Source: Bacteroidales bacterium UBA5621 (GTDB taxonomy: Bacteria > Bacteroidota > Bacteroidia > Bacteroidales > VadinHA17). Taken from it: a stretch of 8,964 bases of DNA. The notes under the pieces are model-generated. The model searched no databases. It had not been told where the DNA came from and saw nothing but the letters and a program-made list of their open reading frames with translations. Positions 6,408 to 8,964 of this stretch are shown one piece after another. Where the stretch lies: the NCBI GenBank assembly GCA_002424525.1, contig DIKJ01000193.1:1-8964 (forward strand). Direction: 5' to 3'. The position numbers and the translations under genes were made by a program. Every line of letters starts with the position of its first letter. Positions within the stretch are counted from its first letter, which is position 1.

Positions 6408-8964
6408 ATGGATTCACAGTTTTCACAGAGGGTAAAAGATATTCTAAGTTACAGCAAGGAAGAGGCTATAAGGCTGGGTAACAGTCATATAAGCCCAGAG
6501 CATCTGTTTCTTGGTATTTTGCGTGACGGAGAGGGAGTTGCGGTTGAGATCCTGATCAACCAGGGAATTGACCTGCTTGTGCTTAAGGGATCGCTTGAGA
6601 AAAGCATCAGGGTGGAGAATCCCGTACCTGTGGCTGATCATGAAGTCACACCGCTTCTGAGAAGTACCGAAAGAATTCTCAAGCTGGTTTACCTCGAAGC
6701 TAAAGCCCTGAAAAGCAAAACTATCGATTCGGAGCATCTTTTGCTTGCCATTCTTAAGGACGAGAATGCGCTTGTTACCCGCTTCCTAACCGAGCTGGAT
6801 GTTGATTATCAGTCGGTAAAACGGGCAGTCGAGGCGGAATCCCCTATTGCGAGAGCTGATTACCCGCGTGACGAGGACGATGAAGGAATCGGTCCCGGCG
6901 GCCAGGGTAAGGGACAACAGCCATTCCCTCCCTCCTCTTCGGCAAAACCATCCTCCGACACACCCGTGCTCGATAATTTTGGTATTGACCTCACCAAGGC
7001 AGCAGAGGAAGGCCGGCTTGACCCTATCGTAGGCCGTGAGCGGGAAATAGAGAGGCTGGCGCAGATATTATCGCGCAGAAAAAAGAATAATCCCGTTCTG
7101 ATAGGTGAACCGGGAGTAGGCAAATCTGCCATTGCGGAAGGCCTTGCTCTCCGAATCACCAAAAGAAATGTTTCGAGGGTTCTTTTCAACAAAAGGGTTG
7201 TTGCTCTCGATCTGGCTTCAATTGTGGCCGGCACCAAATACAGGGGCCAGTTTGAGGAAAGGATGAAAGCCATCCTTAATGAGCTCTCCAAGAATGACAA
7301 CATAATTCTTTTCATTGATGAGATCCATACCATTGTAGGCGCAGGTGGTGCAACAGGCTCCCTGGATGCAGCCAACATGCTGAAGCCTGCGCTGGCAAGA
7401 GGTGAGATACAGTGCATCGGTGCCACTACCCTCGACGAGTACCGGCAACATATTGAGAAGGACGGAGCTCTGGAAAGAAGGTTCCAGAAAGTTATAGTAG
7501 AACCCACATCGATTGATGAGACTATCCATATCCTTCATAATATAAAGGAGAGATATGAAGAGCATCATAACGTTATCTACACCGACGATGCTATTGATGC
7601 ATGCGTGAAGCTGACCAACAGGTACATCTCCGACAGGCATCTTCCCGATAAGGCGATTGACGCACTTGATGAGTCAGGCTCAAGGGTTCATATCTCAAAT
7701 ATTATAGTTCCGGAGAAGATCCTTTCGCTCGAGCAGCAGCTTGAGGACACAAAGAAGGAGAAGATGATGGCTGTAAGGAACCAGAACTTTGAGAAGGCTG
7801 CAAGCTTCCGCGACCGGGAAAAAGACCTGCTGGATCTGATCGACCAGGAGAAGAAAAAATGGGAAAAAGAGCTGGCAGTCAACCGCGAGACTGTCGATGC
7901 GGAGAAAGTGGCTGAAGTTGTTGCGATGATGACAGGGGTCCCTGTTCAGAGAATTGCACAGACAGAGGGAACAAGGCTCCTTAAGATGGCAGATGAACTC
8001 AGCGGAAGCGTTATCGGCCAGAACGAAGCGATTCTGAAAGTCGTTAAATGCATCCAGAGGAACAGGGCCGGGTTGAAAGATCCCAACAAACCTATTGGGA
8101 CATTCATTTTCCTCGGTCCGACTGGTGTCGGAAAGACCCAGCTGGCCAAGGTCCTGGCAAAATTCCTTTTTGATACTACGGATAATCTTGTCAGGATTGA
8201 TATGAGCGAATACATGGAGAAATTTTCTGTCTCAAGGCTCGTCGGAGCTCCTCCGGGATACGTTGGGTATGAAGAGGGTGGCCAGCTGACAGAGAAAGTC
8301 AGGAGAAAACCCTACTCCGTTGTCCTTCTCGATGAGATAGAAAAAGCACATCCCGATGTGTTCCATATACTCCTACAGGTTCTTGATGAAGGCCAACTGA
8401 CTGACAGTCTTGGCCGGAGAGTTGATTTCAGGAATACAATTGTTATTCTTACTTCAAATATCGGGACCAGACAGATCGCAGAATTCGGTCACGGTATCGG
8501 ATTTGATACGGCAGCAAAAAAAGCGACCCGGGATGAGCAGACGAAGAGCATCCTCCAGAAAGCACTGCAGAAGACCTTCGCACCCGAATTCCTTAACAGG
8601 GTGGATGACGTTATTATGTTCAACTCGCTGGGTAAGGAGGAGATAAACAAAATAATCGACCTTGAGCTTAAAGGATTATACGAGAGGGTCAACTCTCTTG
8701 GGTACCAGCTTAAGATAGCTCCCGCCGCCAGGGATTTCATAGCCGAAAGAGGCTTTGACGCGAACTACGGGGCACGTCCGCTGAAAAGGGCAATACAGAA
8801 ATATCTCGAAGATCCCATGGCAGAGGTGCTTATAAAAGCGGAATTACTGGAAGGCGAGACTATAAGTGTGACATTCAACGCCGAGAAATCCGAGATAAAG
8901 ATAAAGATCCTTAAGAAGAGTGAAAAGGCTGAAAAGGGCGAACAGGGTGAACAGGGTGAACAGG
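6408..8964 (+). CDS. clpC: ClpC-type AAA+ unfoldase, ATP-binding subunit of the Clp protease, 3' partial
   Basis: ClpC unfolds proteins with ATP and threads them into ClpP in the cytoplasm. The 852 visible codons cover essentially the whole protein, with the stop beyond the window. In order: double Clp-N domain (about 1-145), a flexible linker rich in D, G, Q, P and S (150-187), AAA1 with Walker A GEPGVGKS (233-240), Walker B LFIDEIH (301-307), pore loop KYRG (277-280) and RRF (357-359), then a short coiled M-domain with a UVR-like stretch NFEKAASFRDREKDL (460-474). AAA2 follows with Walker A GPTGVGKT (570-577), LLDEIEKAH (640-648), pore loop GYVG (617-620), R731 and sensor-2 GARPLKR (788-794). 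The short M-domain and the IGF loop (697-699), the ClpP contact, exclude ClpB. An in-frame TAA at 6396-6398 fixes the ATG; the leader is A-rich with no Shine-Dalgarno. The C-terminus is a tripeptide repeat. Confidence 0.97.
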   Translation, partial: MDSQFSQRVKDILSYSKEEAIRLGNSHISPEHLFLGILRDGEGVAVEILINQGIDLLVLKGSLEKSIRVENPVPVADHEVTPLLRSTERILKLVYLEAKALKSKTIDSEHLLLAILKDENALVTRFLTELDVDYQSVKRAVEAESPIARADYPRDEDDEGIGPGGQGKGQQPFPPSSSAKPSSDTPVLDNFGIDLTKAAEEGRLDPIVGREREIERLAQILSRRKKNNPVLIGEPGVGKSAIAEGLALRITKRNVSRVLFNKRVVALDLASIVAGTKYRGQFEERMKAILNELSKNDNIILFIDEIHTIVGAGGATGSLDAANMLKPALARGEIQCIGATTLDEYRQHIEKDGALERRFQKVIVEPTSIDETIHILHNIKERYEEHHNVIYTDDAIDACVKLTNRYISDRHLPDKAIDALDESGSRVHISNIIVPEKILSLEQQLEDTKKEKMMAVRNQNFEKAASFRDREKDLLDLIDQEKKKWEKELAVNRETVDAEKVAEVVAMMTGVPVQRIAQTEGTRLLKMADELSGSVIGQNEAILKVVKCIQRNRAGLKDPNKPIGTFIFLGPTGVGKTQLAKVLAKFLFDTTDNLVRIDMSEYMEKFSVSRLVGAPPGYVGYEEGGQLTEKVRRKPYSVVLLDEIEKAHPDVFHILLQVLDEGQLTDSLGRRVDFRNTIVILTSNIGTRQIAEFGHGIGFDTAAKKATRDEQTKSILQKALQKTFAPEFLNRVDDVIMFNSLGKEEINKIIDLELKGLYERVNSLGYQLKIAPAARDFIAERGFDANYGARPLKRAIQKYLEDPMAEVLIKAELLEGETISVTFNAEKSEIKIKILKKSEKAEKGEQGEQGEQ
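8919..8963 (+). repeat. In-frame 9-bp tandem repeat at the clpC 3' end
   Basis: Five consecutive 9-bp units encode SEK, AEK, GEQ, GEQ, GEQ (residues 838-852). The last two units are identical at the DNA level, and the third differs by one base. The array reaches the window edge, so the full copy number is unknown. It follows the conserved AAA2 C-terminal domain and therefore forms a charged tail outside the ATPase fold. Confidence 0.85.

Noticed and set aside
6860..7640. Minus-strand open frames of 215 and 140 codons
   Set aside because: They are antisense to the Clp-N/AAA1 region of clpC, whose motifs are fully conserved. The serine/arginine-rich translation of the longer one is typical of a shadow frame.

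Overview
The window looks like ordinary chromosomal DNA from a member of the Bacteroidota, most likely Bacteroidales or a relative. The reasons are the gyrA, TPR protein and clpC neighbourhood, A/T-rich leaders without Shine-Dalgarno sequences, promoter boxes of the TTTG / TAnnTTTG type, and a lipoprotein signal followed by an acidic stretch. The assignment is inference from these traits and was not searched.

Layout. Positions 1-1116 (+) hold the C-terminal five sixths or so of a nucleotide-sugar dehydrogenase whose N-terminus lies outside the window. Positions 1117-1489 are a noncoding gap between convergent genes. It holds a heptamer array interrupted by a palindromic element, and a nested inverted repeat. 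Positions 1490-2290 (-) encode a polysaccharide-deacetylase-like lipoprotein. A strong bidirectional hairpin terminator at 2339-2370 separates it from the next gene. Positions 2398-3558 (-) encode an exported TPR protein, and 3623-6148 (-) encode DNA gyrase subunit A. The TPR gene follows gyrA by 64 bp and has its own well-formed promoter overlapping the gyrA stop region. Positions 6149-6407 are the divergent promoter region. Positions 6408-8964 (+) encode ClpC, an AAA+ unfoldase, cut by the window end.

How the genes work together. gyrA (supercoiling) and clpC (regulated proteolysis with ClpP) are divergently arranged housekeeping genes. The TPR protein may be co-transcribed with gyrA by readthrough but probably also has independent transcription. 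The dehydrogenase and deacetylase both suggest surface-polysaccharide metabolism, but they are convergent and cannot form one operon.

I do not see a new defence, mobile or biosynthetic system here. The least explained DNA is the repeat-rich gap at 1117-1489. The other points of interest are the promoter in the gyrA tail, the tripeptide repeat at the ClpC C-terminus, and an insertion in the dehydrogenase C-terminal domain.
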